A DNA stretch of 31,201 nt from Paratrimastix pyriformis (lineage: Eukaryota > Preaxostyla > Paratrimastigidae). The DNA lies in NCBI GenBank assembly GCA_027972325.1, contig JAPMOS010000307.1, positions 1 to 31,201 of the forward strand, in the 5' to 3' direction. The translations under genes were made by a program, and so were the position numbers. Under the pieces are notes generated by a model, which did not search any database, was not told where the DNA came from, and saw only the letters and a program-made list of their open reading frames with translations. This document shows, piece by piece, positions 10,029-20,908 of this stretch. Every line of letters starts with the position of its first letter. Position 1 is the stretch's first letter.

Positions 10029-10720
10029 CTATTCCTCTATACATTCCGCCCCCATTACCATCCTCCAGCTCTCCATCACCCTCCCCCACTCCATTTCCAC
10101 CTCCATAGCAATCCTGCTCCCCACCGCCTCCAATCTTTTTACCGATGTCATCGTCATTACAATGGATGACTGAAAAAGAGGGTACACACAGACCAACCCC
10201 ATTCCAGGAAAGCTCAAAACAATAACCAGGCTGCCCTTGACCAGCCTTAACAGAATCAGCGGCCACATTCCTAAAAGTTTCTGAAGATGACAAAAAAGAA
10301 TACCGGAAAGACAGACTCTCTCCCAAAGAACGTGCCGCATCAGCAACATCCCAGAGAAGGATCTTCCATCTGACCAGACGGTCAGACAGGCATCTCAGGG
10401 GGCCAGATATCTGAAATTCTAAGGATGAGCCGCTGCCAGACGTCCCAACAACCAACAAACCGGTAGTTATTTCCGACACCAGACAGGGCCCACCTCCGAG
10501 GCAAAGCACTCTGTCCAGCCGGGAGACTATGATCAAAGCATGATTAGAAACTCTCCATCCATCTTCCTCCATCCACAGACCAACGAGACATCGGCTAGAC
10601 ATACCACACCAACCTGAGGGCAGCCGCCACCCAATGCAGCCACCACACCAAGCCGGCACACCATCCAACCACAGTTGGAAAGTAGGGGCGCTCAGCCCAC
10701 CAGAAAACGCGGGAGAAAAC
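10029..10720 (-). CDS. LINE copy 1 ORF1 region, lacking the repeat/membrane module
   Basis: The minus strand is largely open from the 5' end of copy 1 to the stop at 10029. The leader-proximal half (about 10720-10163) matches copy 2 at 19247-18693 and reads, for example, GLWMEEDGWRVSNHALIIVS. At 10163 it jumps directly to the segment that corresponds to 17519 in copy 2, so 1173 bp (391 codons' worth) are absent. The lost part carries the 12-residue repeats and the membrane helix. The stop TAG at 10029 is followed by TTA and the ORF2 ATG. Whether the 5' half is translated is not certain: it could be 5'UTR. Confidence 0.45.
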
Positions 10721-10741
10721 GTGTGTGTGTGTGTGTGTGTG
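10721..10741. repeat. (GT)n tract: (AC)n tail of LINE copy 2, junction with copy 1
   Basis: Twenty-one bases of GT repeat sit directly between GGGAGAAAAC (the 5' end of copy 1) and ATACTTCCCGG (the 3'UTR of copy 2). The arrangement body, (AC)n, body is what sequential insertion into an (AC)n tract would leave. Confidence 0.88.
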
Positions 10742-10905
10742 ATACTTCCCGGCTTGCGCCGAGTCCGGAATCGGGCCGAAGCCCGCGGGTGACATGATCC
10801 CCCCCGGGCCGCCTTCCCGCAGGACAAGTCCTGCAGAAAGAGCACCCCAGGGAGTTCATGGGTCGGCTACCGTCCCTCCAGGGGCGGTCTCCGCCGACTT
10901 CCGGA

Positions 10906-11945
10906 CTACAGCTCTTCTTTCATTCCTGCCTCAAATTTTTCGCACTTCTTCCTTTGCTGAATCGCTATGAGCATCGTTTTCCTGATTCCTGCCAGCTCGC
11001 TTCCCACCTCCTTTTGAGTGTCTTCATCCACAATTCCCATTTCCGCTGCCAGTCTACATGCATTCGCGTATTCCATCTTAACACCGCACTTCGCTCTCAA
11101 CCTCCTCATCACCTTCGTCACCACCGCCTCCGATATCCCCCTCCAGTTGTAAAGCGCTTCCCCATCTCTCGGGCGGCCCTCATAGTTTACCTGCACCATG
11201 CAACTCCCGGCCTCCTTCCTCAACATCGCCTCCAAAGCCCACAACGGGGCTGGGTCCATCGGGAATCTCTCCTAGCCCGCCCATTCTCAAACATCAGAAT
11301 CCCCACATCAAACCGCGCCTTCCCCACCACTTTCCTCCCGGTGCGCCAGAAACTCGGCTCCCAAAAGGCAAAACCACCCTCCTGGATGATGAAAAGCTCA
11401 CGCATCTGAATGTCCCCTTGATCGCCAAGCTCACACCGTGCTTCGGCTCACTCCCCGGCTGGATTCTGTTCGCTTTCCCTTCCCCGTACGGCACAATAAC
11501 AATGCATCTAAACGCTCTTTTCCCTCCTCTACCAATCGGGCTCTCCGCCCACTCTCCAATTGCTCGGAAAACCGATCCATCTCCTCCTGGGGTTATATTC
11601 CGGATTCGCATAAATCAACAAGTCCCGATTCTCCTTAAATAGCCCGTACCCATCCACCGAACCTCCCAGGAACCAGTCTTCCTTACTCGGCGTTCTATAC
11701 TCTGGGAAACTGAGATCCGCATTCCCTGGGTGCGAAACGCCATCACCGTTAGGCTTCCCGCCTGCCTCAGCAACGAAGATATAGTGTGGGGAGTCGTCCA
11801 TTGGTTCCTCAGCGTACTCATATGCGTCCGCCCCTCCTTTACTGTCGTGCTTTTCCTTCCTCATATCGGTCACACATCTCAGCCACCTCTGTCGAGAACC
11901 TTTCCCAAAACTGTCCCATGTTCTCGCCCGAAACCATCTCCCCCG
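10906..11945 (-). CDS. ORF2 C-terminal extension of copy 2: second copy of the candidate methyltransferase-like domain
   Basis: Carries the same landmarks as copy 1, including DLLIYANPEYN, FRCIVIVPYG and KARFDVGI, but split over several short frames by one-base differences, mostly in runs of C, G or A. NPEY is kept here too, so the unusual Glu is a family feature and not a chance change in one copy. Function as for copy 1: candidate S-adenosylmethionine-dependent adenine methyltransferase, unproven. Confidence 0.4.
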
Positions 11946-14900
11946 GGACCTCTCCATCAATTGCCATAGCCTCACCTTCGTGATCTGCCTGCCCCTTATC
12001 TTCACACACTCGCCCATCGGCTCCACCCACTTCTCCTCGAGCAACTGGTCCGGGTCTTCAGCTCCCTCCGCCTTGTCCAACCACTCAATTAGCTTCACTG
12101 CATCCGCCCCTTTCCATCTCTCCCCCACACATCCCGCCATCCCTGGGCACTCAAACACCAAGTGGTTCATGGTCCCTCACCCCACACCAACACTTCCCAT
12201 CCCCCTCCCCGTTGATGTAGAACCGGATGTTGGCCGTGATATACCGCTGCAGGATTGCCATCATCGCCAGCTTCCTGACATCTCACACCTCATCGTTTGC
12301 ACGTTGATCCCTCCGTTGCGACTCTCTGCATTAATCAACACAATCTCGTTTTTCTTTTACGAGCCGCCCTCCACATTCGACTTTTCCTCCCCCATTCCTT
12401 CATCACCTCTCTGAAGTCTGTCTCCACCTCCTTCCCGTCACTTCTCCGCACCAGCTTGAATCCCCATCCTTTCTCTTCGGGCACCACGCTCGGCTCCATC
12501 TTTATGCTCCGTCCCGCAATCTTGTCTGCCAATCTGTTCCCCTCCGCATCCAGCGACGCACTAGTTTCCTGATGTCCCTTAACCCAGACCAGTCGTATCT
12601 CTCCACGATGCTCCTTCACAATCCGCTGCCCCTCCGCAGCAGTCCCTCCGCCTTCGATTCTATCAGATCCGTTGGTTTCCACCAACCCTTTATCAGTCCC
12701 TCAACCCACCCTTTGCCACTTTACTGTCCGTTCTCACTTCCACATTCGCATCCTGTCCAATCCGAATAGCCTCCAGAATAGCCTCCAACTCCGCTTCATT
12801 GTTAGTCTGCCCCCGACCCGAACACCTCCTCCCCGCTCTCACCGCCAGCGCCCCATTTTTTAATCTCTCAATCACCGCGAACGCCGCCCGTCTTTCCTTC
12901 CGGCTTGTCGCACTCCCATCAGTATAAACAACCTCCATTCCGCCTCTGGCTCCACCACTTACTTCCACCTCATCCATTCCCTCCTCCCGCCTCTTCCACA
13001 ATTCGTCCACCTTCCTTTGTTCTCGACCTTTTTCCTCCTTTCTTTCGCCGAATATCCGACCCTCCTCACTTCTCCGCTCCCATTCTTTCTTTCCCCATGT
13101 TCCCGCTTCCACTGCAACTTTGCTTGCTCCCCCCGACCGCCCCAACCCCCCGACTCCCCCTCACTCCTTCCTTCATTCCCTTATCTGCATTGCCTTCCTT
13201 TCCTTCTCCACTCTCCGCCTTTTCCGCCCTCCTCCGCCGACTCCTCCTCCCGAATCCGCCTCGCCAATTGCAGATAGTCCGGACTCACCCTGTTACCATA
13301 CAGACACACCCGCTTTTGATCGTCTCCACATACTGCGGCATCACCCCTTTCCAATGAAATCTTCCCCTATGATGAGGTCCGCCACACTCCGAATCTTCCT
13401 TTTCATGAGGGTCTGTCTGTGCTTCTTTGTTATCTTGCAGGGCTCCGCCATCTCTTCCAGTGTCGTCGGCATGCCGTACTTCACTTCCTCCTTCAGTTTC
13501 TCACCGTCCCTCAGGATCGCCATGTCTCTCCTGTGCATCACCTGCAACGCCCCAATCACCACCCCGGCATCTTCTCCTGCCCGTGCATCTTCACCCACTT
13601 CCCTGCATCATCCAACAGCGGCTCACGCGTCGTCCACAATTTCTGCAGCAGCACGATCTCCTCCTCAGCACCACTCCACACCCCTGCTCGTCCGCCATCC
13701 TCCCCAGAATTTGTGTCATCACCATCATATCATGGACATCAATCGGGTCCTTCAGCCCCATACCCCTTCCTCCTCCGGAAAGAACAGCACCTCTGCCGGG
13801 TCGCATTTCCCAATACAACCTCCGATTTCCCTGAACACCCTCGCATATCTCTGCTTCAGTGTTTCCAAGTCCCTTGTCGGCATTGGGCACTGCCTCGCCG
13901 TGTATTGTAGGCAAGTCGAGACACACTCATTAATCATTTGCACCATCAACCTCGGAGGGACCTTCTTGTCCATGAGCCTGTGCAGTCGCCCACACATTTT
14001 CTGGATCACCTTCTCCGTGTTGACCTTCATGTTCATCTCCTCATCTATCCATATCCCAAGATACCGAATTGCTCCACCCTTTTGCTGCACTCTGATCTTT
14101 CGACCCTCTCCCAGATCCAAGTCCGTCTTCCCCTTCACCCCGCCACACAGGTAGTCACACTTGCTCCACGACAGCTCCATACCAGCCTCTTCCACTTTCC
14201 GCCTTACCGTATTCACCAAACGGACCATCTGTTCCCTTGTTCTCGTCACCAACATAATGTCGTCCGCAAATGCCAACACCTTTACCTTCCTGCCGCTATC
14301 CAGAATATAGCCCCCTCCTGTCGTCTCACCTCCGCCAAGACTCCTCCATGAAGGAGATAAACAGCAGGCAGGACAACGGGTCCCCTTGACTAATTCCTCT
14401 CAATGTCATAGCTATCCGTCAACCCGTACCCCGTGATCACCCGCGCCTTTCTCCCCTCATACAAGCTGTCCACATACCTGACAAATTCCTCTTCCACCCC
14501 ATCCTTCTCAACCCCCCTCCTGAGCGCCTCCATGTCAACTGTATCATAGGCCTTTCTTATATCTAGCGCGCACATGTGGAACTCCTTACCTCCCATAATC
14601 TTCGAGTCCGTCAACACCCCCAAAATCTCGGCAATAGGCGTCTCAATCCTCCGATCCCTCAGGAAACCAAACTGCTCCGCCCCGAATACCCCTTTTTCAA
14701 CGCACCAGTCTTGAAATCTCGAGGCAATCACTACCTGCAGTCCTTTCAAAAACCTGTATTAAAGTTATAGGCCTTCTGCCGGCCGGATCCCCGGATGCTC
14801 CGTCTGCGATTTGGTTGCCATATAGACCGAGCTGAGTTTCAGCTCCTCAGGAACCTCAGACTTCTCCAACATCTCGTTGTATCGCCTCCCCAACCACTCC

Positions 14901-17382
14901 TTAATTTCGTCCTGACAAGCATGGACCATCTCCGCCGTCACTCCATCCGGGCCAGCCGCTTTCCCGTCCGGCAACGCCCCAGTATTGTCTGGATATCATG
15001 CGTCGTCAGAGGCCATAATTACCCTTCCACCCACGCCTCCCGTTACCTCCTTCAGTCTTTGCCCCCGTCCCCACCGGCAGCTTCCTTTTGCAAGCCCCGC
15101 CATGAATCCCCACCATCCCCTCTTAACCTCCGCCGGGTCCGACACCACCCTGTCCATCTTCCCCTCCGCATTTCGAGTCACGTAGGTTGTAATTGGCGCC
15201 GCGCCATCCGTCATGATACCCTTATAGATACGCTTGCGCTTTCCTCCAATGCCCTATCTCTCTTACCATAATGCACCAACCTCATCTTCGCCAACTGTTT
15301 CAACATCTCCTTCCTCTTATTCAAGTCCTCCTCCGCCAGCGCTCTCCTCCTCAATTTCTTTATCCTGAAAGGCTCAAAATCTCGATCCGTATTCATCACA
15401 TCCCTATAGCCAAAACGCAGCCAGCTGTTACCCGAAGAAACTCACTCATCTGTTCAAATGATGGCTCCTCCCCTTCACAGCTGCCTCTCGCAACATTTGC
15501 GCAACCTTCCCACGGTACTTTTCCATTTTCCCAACCATAACATCATACTCCTCCTTCTTCTTGTCCCGCAACAGTGCCTCCACCTCCGTCCGGGAAGGGC
15601 AGATGGCCACCTTCCTCCGAGCCATTTTCACCGCAGAAGGCGCCATGTTTCGGAGATCCGTTACAATCATGTGGTGATCCGTGACCGCCTGCCACTGAAT
15701 CTCATCATTCCGCCAAACAAACAAATTGTCCAGCACCCTCCCCATTGTCCCCTGCGTCGACAGACACAAATCCAACCGGGCCCTCCCCCTTCCCTTCATG
15801 CTCTTCCTCTTTCGCCACCGTCCCACCCTTCCGGCTCCGGATAAAAGTTATCTCCCCCGCCTTCCCAACCATCTTCGCCACATCATACAATCCCAGTTTC
15901 TCTTGCTCCCCCTCCTTCCTTAGCCCATCCGTTCGCATCTGTGTACACCACGACTCCTCTCCCATCCGACGCCCCCCCGCCACACACTCCTCCAACCGCT
16001 CCAAGATCACACTCCTTACCCTCACGTTCGCCTCTCCGTCTCCAGTAGGAAAATACATGTTGATGAGTCTCATCTGATTCTTCCCCTCCGTCCAGTCCAT
16101 AAACATGAGATAACCAGGAATCACCTCCGTAATCTTTCGCACTGCCACTTGCAATGTTTTTCTATACCCAATCATCACCCCTCTCGGGTGCCTCTTAACA
16201 GACTCCTCCGCCACTGAGCTCCTCCAGCACCACCCCTTCATCCATTTTTCCTGCAAAACTCCTTGTTGTCCCTCGTTCCTTTCGTCTCCTGCAAGAGCGC
16301 TATGTCCGTTCGACCCACCTTTAGCAAATCTTCTACATTTTTTCTTTTCCATTCCGAGCCCAGCCCCGCACATTCCATCCGACCACCCTCACCCGATCCT
16401 CCTCTTTCCCCGGCAACCCCGCCCTCGTTAGCCTCCTTTTTTTTCGCACCACTTTTCTCACACTTCTCATTTTCATTTTGCCCTTTTCCAGCATCCTTCC
16501 TTTTCCTTTTCTCTTGCACCCTGACTTCCGGGTAACTATCCCCACTGCAGATAGGCTTCCCACACCCATGCCCTGCTCCGCCCCGGCCCATCCCCGCTCC
16601 CCAGCCTTCCCACCTCCCATCTGCATCTTCACACCTCCGAACGCCGGACCCAGGGCCGACTTCCTCATCTTCGAAGCCTTTTCCTGCCCTCCACATACAG
16701 GAACACATCTCCATGACCTGCTTCCTTCAACTTCTCCGACCCTGCTGTCATTAAACCTCCACCATTGGTCTCCAATCTTTTGACCGCCACCCAGTGTCGC
16801 CCACCCCCTTCTCCCACAAAACTCCGCCACCGCTACCATGTGGTACACCTTACCGCCCATTTCCACCACATCCGGCTGGACCCTCCATTGCCTCTTATCA
16901 ACCATCCCTTCCCTACCCCGCGTCACTTGGACGACCATAACACCCTCTGTTCCCACCACCCGCTCCTCCCTCGCATGCCAACGATCCACCCCACACCCAG
17001 GGCACCTTTTCGTATCCTCTGATTTGAAAGGATCACCCTTCCCACAGCGTCACTCATTTTCTCGAAATCCCGCTCCAATCTCACCGTTAGATCGCTTCTC
17101 TCTCTCCGTTCCGCTGCTCATAAGCTCACACTCCTGACATGTGTCCTCTACTTCCACAGTTACCTTTGCCGCGATCCCAGACCTCCGCAACAATTCAACG
17201 AGGGCCTCCTCCGCTTCCCCATCCTGCCCTTCGTCCAAACCCCTGGTTCCCTCCCTCCACACCCCATCTTCCCACTCCGGGGTCCCATGACCTCCCCGCA
17301 ATATCTCGTACAACTCACCCACCCCCAGCCGCCTCAACCACCTGGAGGGCCGTGCTGATCCAGCACCGGTGGCCAGTGACAT
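10906..17382 (-). CDS. LINE copy 2 ORF2 (endonuclease, RT, RNase H, C-terminal extension), frame-broken
   Basis: Same order as copy 1. ATG at 17382 (MSLATGAGSARPSRWLRRLG), TCQEC (about 17135), CPGCG (about 17000), then the endonuclease at about 16410-15690 with VVGWNVRG, ALLQETKGT, RLDLCLSTQ and AVTDHHMIV. The RT spans about 15000-14080 with PDGKAAGPDGVTAEMVHA, LDIRKAYDTVD, SQGDPLSCLLF and FADDIMLV (FADD at 14259-14270). The RNase H spans about 12935-12490, with VYTDGSATS, NNEAELEAI, TDSK and GNRLADKIA. The knuckle follows at about 12150-12205 and the methyltransferase-like tail at 11945-10906. Endonuclease catalytic landmarks (WN, QE, TDH) and the RT aspartates are all present. The frame is broken in several places that differ from copy 1, which favours independent damage or read error over shared decay. 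Confidence 0.87.
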
Positions 17383-17385
17383 TAA

Positions 17386-18822
17386 CTATTCCTCTATACA
17401 TTCCGCCCCCATTACCATCCTCCAGCTCTCCATCACCTTCCCCACTCCATTTCCACCTCCATAGCAATCCTGCTCCCCACCGCCTCCAATCTTTTTACCG
17501 ATGTCATCGTCATTACAATAAAACTCAACCAACCCAACCAGCTTTTTCAAAAATTCAGCCAAGTCAATGTCAGCCCACCCCCTTTTCCACCCCTCCTTCA
17601 TCCCCACCCATCTCTTTAATCGGTCAACAATAAAATTCCAATTGGCCTGGCATGCTAAACCTTCCAAGTCCCCCAAGCGTACATTATCACTCGCATCCAT
17701 GATATCCGAGCCAGTCTCCCTTTCCAAACCTCCCTGTCCCAAGAGCACTGCCGAAACTCAAAGGAGTCTACAAGGCAAACGGCAACAAGGAAAACATTCG
17801 CACAGACCGTAAGCAAAAAGGAAGCCAGCCCCAGCCACCTGAGCCAAAGTAGTATGCCCCCGATGTCGCCAGCCTGTGACGCATTCCCATCCCCGGCATG
17901 GTCCTCCATCCTACCATCAAGGTTTTCCCCAAAGCCGGGGTTCTCCTCTGCTCCTTCCCTCATGAGGTTGTCCCCTTCAGCGGGGTTTTCCTCCTTCTTC
18001 TTCTTGAGGTTGTCCCCCTTGGGTTTTCCTCCTCCGTGTCCGTCCCCACCCAGCCGATGGCGCCCAGCGATGCCCCTTGAGGTTGTCCCCGACGCCGGGG
18101 TTTTCCTCCTTCTTGAGGTTGTCCCCCTTCTTGGGGTTTTCCTCCATCATGTCCATACCCCACCCAGCCGATGTCGCCCAGCGCTGCCCCTTGAGGTTGT
18201 CCCCGACGGCGGGGTTTTCCTCTTTCTTGAGGTTGTCCCCGACGGCGGGGTTTTCCTCCTTCTTGAGGTTGTCCCCGACGGCGGGGTTTTCCTCCTTCTT
18301 GAGGTTGTCCCCTTCGGGGTTTTCCTCGTACCACTCGGTGAGGTTTGCCTGCCACATTTTAGCCAGGTTGTCCTCGACCCTCTCTCTGGCCACCCCAGGG
18401 GTAACGATCCCTAGGGCATCCCGCCGACGTAGCACAGCGGCCCCCTCCTCTCCAGCACCCGCAGGAACCGCTGCGGGTGTTAAGGGGGTCCTGGTTTGAC
18501 CGTTGACCCCTTGACCGGCCCTAGCGTCACCACCAGTCCTACCGAGATCATCGATCTCAGAAAATGAGTAAACTGTAATAAATGAAAACTTACACAGACC
18601 TTCAGACATCGTCCAAAGTTGCCCATTCCTTCGGAGGTTTTGTGCAGATGCAGGCATTGGAGCTCCCATCTGCTCAGTCCAGTATTGGAATTGGATGACT
18701 GAAAAAAAAGGTACACACAGACCAACCCCATTCCAGGAAAGCTCAAAACAATAACCAGACTGCCCTTGACCAGCCCTACCAAGATCAGCGGCCACATTCC
18801 TAAAAGTTTCTGAAGATGACAA
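17386..18822 (-). CDS. LINE copy 2 ORF1: tandem-repeat and membrane-segment protein, frame-broken
   Basis: In order on the minus strand: an N-terminal part including DLGRAGQGQSGYCFELSWNG, then a Pro/Ala/Gly-rich linker. A run of 12-residue units of the type KKEENPAVGDNL (17964-18330) follows. Next come an acidic stretch, a strongly hydrophobic segment LASFLLTVCANVFLVAVCLV (about 17766-17852), and a C-terminal part with ANWNFIVDRLKRWVGMKEGW ending MGAECIEE and TAG at 17386. The frame changes at least twice. A possible small intron lies near 18550-18600 (GTCTGTGTAAGT then TTATTACAG). ORF1 proteins of LINEs usually bind RNA through RRM or zinc knuckles. None is seen here, and a membrane helix is unexpected. 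Whether all parts form one protein is inference. Confidence 0.5.
17964..18330 (-). repeat. 36-bp minisatellite coding KKEENPAVGDNL-type repeats
   Basis: Seven or eight imperfect units, each beginning GAGGTTGTCCCC on the plus strand, with three consecutive near-identical 36-bp units at about 18196-18305. Two units are followed by a longer spacer coding QGxxLGDIGWVG-like sequence, giving a higher-order repeat of about 117 bp. The unit length is a multiple of three, so expansion or loss keeps the frame. Confidence 0.85.
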
Positions 18823-19237
18823 AAAGAATACCGGAAAGACAGACTCTCTCCCAAAGAACGTGCCGCATCAGCAACATCCCAGAGAAGGATCTTCCATCTG
18901 ACCAGACGGTCAGACAGGCATCTCAGGGGCCAGATATCTGAAATTCTAAGGATGAGCCGCTGCCAGACGTCCCAACAACCAACAAACCGGTAGATATTTC
19001 CGACACCAGACAGGGCCCACCTCCGAGGCAAAGCACTCTGTCCAGCCGGGAGACTATGATCAAAGCATGATTAGAAACTCTCCACCCATCTTCCTCCATC
19101 CACAGACCAACGAGACATCGGCTAGACATACCACACCAACCTGAGGGCAGCCGCCACCCAATGCAGCCACCACACCAAGCCGGCACACCATCCAACCACC
19201 GTTGGAAAGTAGGGGCGCTCAGCCCACCAGAAAACGC

Positions 19238-19420
19238 GGGAGAAAACAGCCATCCCAACCCCCGCCAACCCTCCTGATCCCATCTCTCTCCCGTCCACCA
19301 CCGGCCCCTTCGCCCCTTCCAGAGGTCTTCCCCTTCTCCGTACCAGCATTCCCAGTTCTCATTACCAGTCTTTATCCAACCCATACGACCACGCTTCTCG
19401 CCCCTCTCTTTTTGATCAAC
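19238..19420 (-). repeat. Shared leader module, LINE copy 2 version
   Basis: A 183-bp block, about 98% identical to 22047-22229 by eye (four differences noticed). Its downstream end on the minus strand is the motif GTTTTCTCCC. After that, copy 2 continues into LINE ORF1 sequence, while the other copy continues into the SGRWDG gene. LINE copy 1 begins at this very boundary. It may be a promoter-bearing 5'UTR shared by two element types. Confidence 0.75.
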
Positions 19421-19570
19421 AAGGCCAATTCCATTTACCCTACCGTGGACCCAATTCTCTTCGACCACCGTCTGCATCCAAAAGCACCATACACATATCA
19501 CTTCCTGTCTTTGCACTACCTTCTCCAATTTTACCCCCACTCCACCTTCTTTTTCCTTCATTCGATTGCT

Positions 19571-20900
19571 CCCCGTCGGTCGAAATTGGTACAGCGAGTT
19601 TCCCCTTTTGGGGACCGCTGCCCGGGTGCCCAAACCCATGTCACCCCGTGCGAGCTGAGGGGGCAGGATGTTGGAGTTTGCTGACCGGGACCCGCTGGCT
19701 TGCCGCCGTGGGGTGCTGTGACACAAAGTGCATGTGCATCCGCGGTGATGGCGGGTGTGGGAATTTCATTCAAAAAGATGGCTCTGTAGCGCGCAAGACC
19801 CGGGTACCCAAATAAACGGGAGGATGAAAGTGGCCCCCAATAATGAGCCCATTCTCAGAAAAGTTGGAATCCAATGAGATGGAGGCGGTGTGATGTGACA
19901 TCTCGTGGAGTGGATGCCCCTTACACGAGGAAGTGGTGGCACCTGATAAATTCCGTCATCGAAAATTCCTGACTCCCAAAAGCCCCACAAAATTCCTCCC
20001 CATTCAAAAAATGTGGTAGCCGCTCCAACCCCGCGGATCAGGAAGCTCGCTTTTGAGTCAGCATTTTTTTGTGCACAACGTGGTGGGAAAGTGCGATCCC
20101 ATGAAAAACATCGGCGAGGCCGAGAAAAACACCACGGTGATTGTGTTGTGAAAGAAAACAGACACAGAAAGACGACATGGAGCGCCGGCGGCAATGCATT
20201 AAACGGTGGGCATCTGATCAGCGACGCAAGCAGAAAAACCTCTTGCAGAATGACCTAACTCGGAAACATACGTTAAATAGGCCAATCATCCTCAGAACAT
20301 GCCAAAGATGTGGATGATCCTTAAAAGGCCGAATCGACGAGCGGTGACACCTCCCCAAAACATAAGATCACCGAGGATATGAAACCCTAATAAAATGCCT
20401 CGTCAACGAAGTGAGGGGCCGCAGGAGAGCCGTCGAAGAGGCATCCCGTCACAGCGCAAGTTACCAATGGGGGAAGAGCGGCTATTTTTTCCGGACTCGG
20501 TTTGGCCTGTTTTTGCTTCCAATTTTCCCTGGGATCGGTTAGGAATGGGCTCATTCTGGCACCGGGAATGATGTTTCCCAAGTGCGGAGCACTGCTCCAC
20601 AGAGCCTTTTTTTGGATCGGGCCCTCGGAAGGGCATCAGATGGCGGTCGGTCATCCACTTTCTCCCCCATCCAAAGCGAGCTCAGGCTCGCCGCACCAAA
20701 TTGGACATGTGTGGGTAGTCACTTTTTGTTTGGGGGTGTCAGTTGGGCCCTTGTCCGGGCCAATCCCAAAATGGGAATCCATTTCGACCGACGCCCCGCC
20801 AACCACTCTCCTCCCCACGCCATTCCAATAGAAGGCTGTTTCTTTCCACACGCATGTCCCAGGAGCAAGAGCGTAAGAGGGTGGAAGAGAAACACAGCCC
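19571..20900. other. 1.3 kb without a recognisable gene
   Basis: No gene I can support. Composition is more balanced than in the LINE. Small features: a TTCCCCTTTTGGGGA stem-loop near 19602-19617, and a 13-bp inverted match (AATGAGCCCATTC at about 19843, complement at about 20543). Open frames on both strands are short and not protein-like. Confidence 0.4.
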
Positions 20901-20908
20901 CCCAACCT

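Larger units (their letters stand above)
3288..10720 (-). mobile_element. LINE copy 1 (APE endonuclease, RT, RNase H; I-group-like non-LTR retrotransposon)
   Basis: A 7.4-kb non-LTR retrotransposon read from right to left. It ends in an (AC)n tail (3288-3304 as GT on the plus strand) and has a short 3'UTR. Its domains in order are an APE-type endonuclease, an RT, an RNase H, a Cys/His knuckle and a C-terminal extension. It is close to copy 2 (10721-19570) along most of its length, and most differences are one-base indels in homopolymers. It lacks the 1173 bp corresponding to 17520-18692 of copy 2, and it starts exactly where copy 2 passes from leader to body (10720 = 19247). RT with a downstream RNase H and an APE endonuclease places it among the I/R1/Tad-like groups. 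The exact clade needs a tree. No target-site duplication could be seen. Confidence 0.93.
10721..19570 (-). mobile_element. LINE copy 2 (same family, fuller 5' end)
   Basis: About 8.85 kb. The 3' (AC)n tail (10721-10741) abuts the 5' end of copy 1, so the two copies form a head-to-tail pair. The 3'UTR (10742-10905), ORF2 (10906-17382), ORF1 (17386 to about 18822) and a 5' part with a leader (19238-19420) are present. The 5' limit near 19570 is a guess, made where the pyrimidine-rich plus-strand composition stops. Differences from copy 1 are mostly one-base homopolymer indels, plus two blocks of full divergence and the 1173-bp module. The copies look young by sequence identity but carry many frame breaks. 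Confidence 0.9.

Noticed and set aside
10163-10163. Splicing as the cause of the 1173-bp gap in copy 1
   Set aside because: No GT-AG borders can be placed at the junction on the LINE strand, so deletion or recombination is preferred.
9838-10845. 335-codon minus-strand frame crossing from copy 2's tail into copy 1
   Set aside because: It starts in the 3'UTR and (AC)n tail of copy 2 and so joins two elements. Only its part inside copy 1 may matter.
19766-20194. 142-codon minus-strand frame in the gap between the LINE and the SGRWDG genes
   Set aside because: Aromatic- and Cys-rich composition with no motif, no leader and no neighbour support.
19843-20556. Inverted 13-bp match as the ends of a small DNA transposon
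   Set aside because: The match does not extend beyond 13 bases and no target-site duplication is visible, so chance is a fair explanation.
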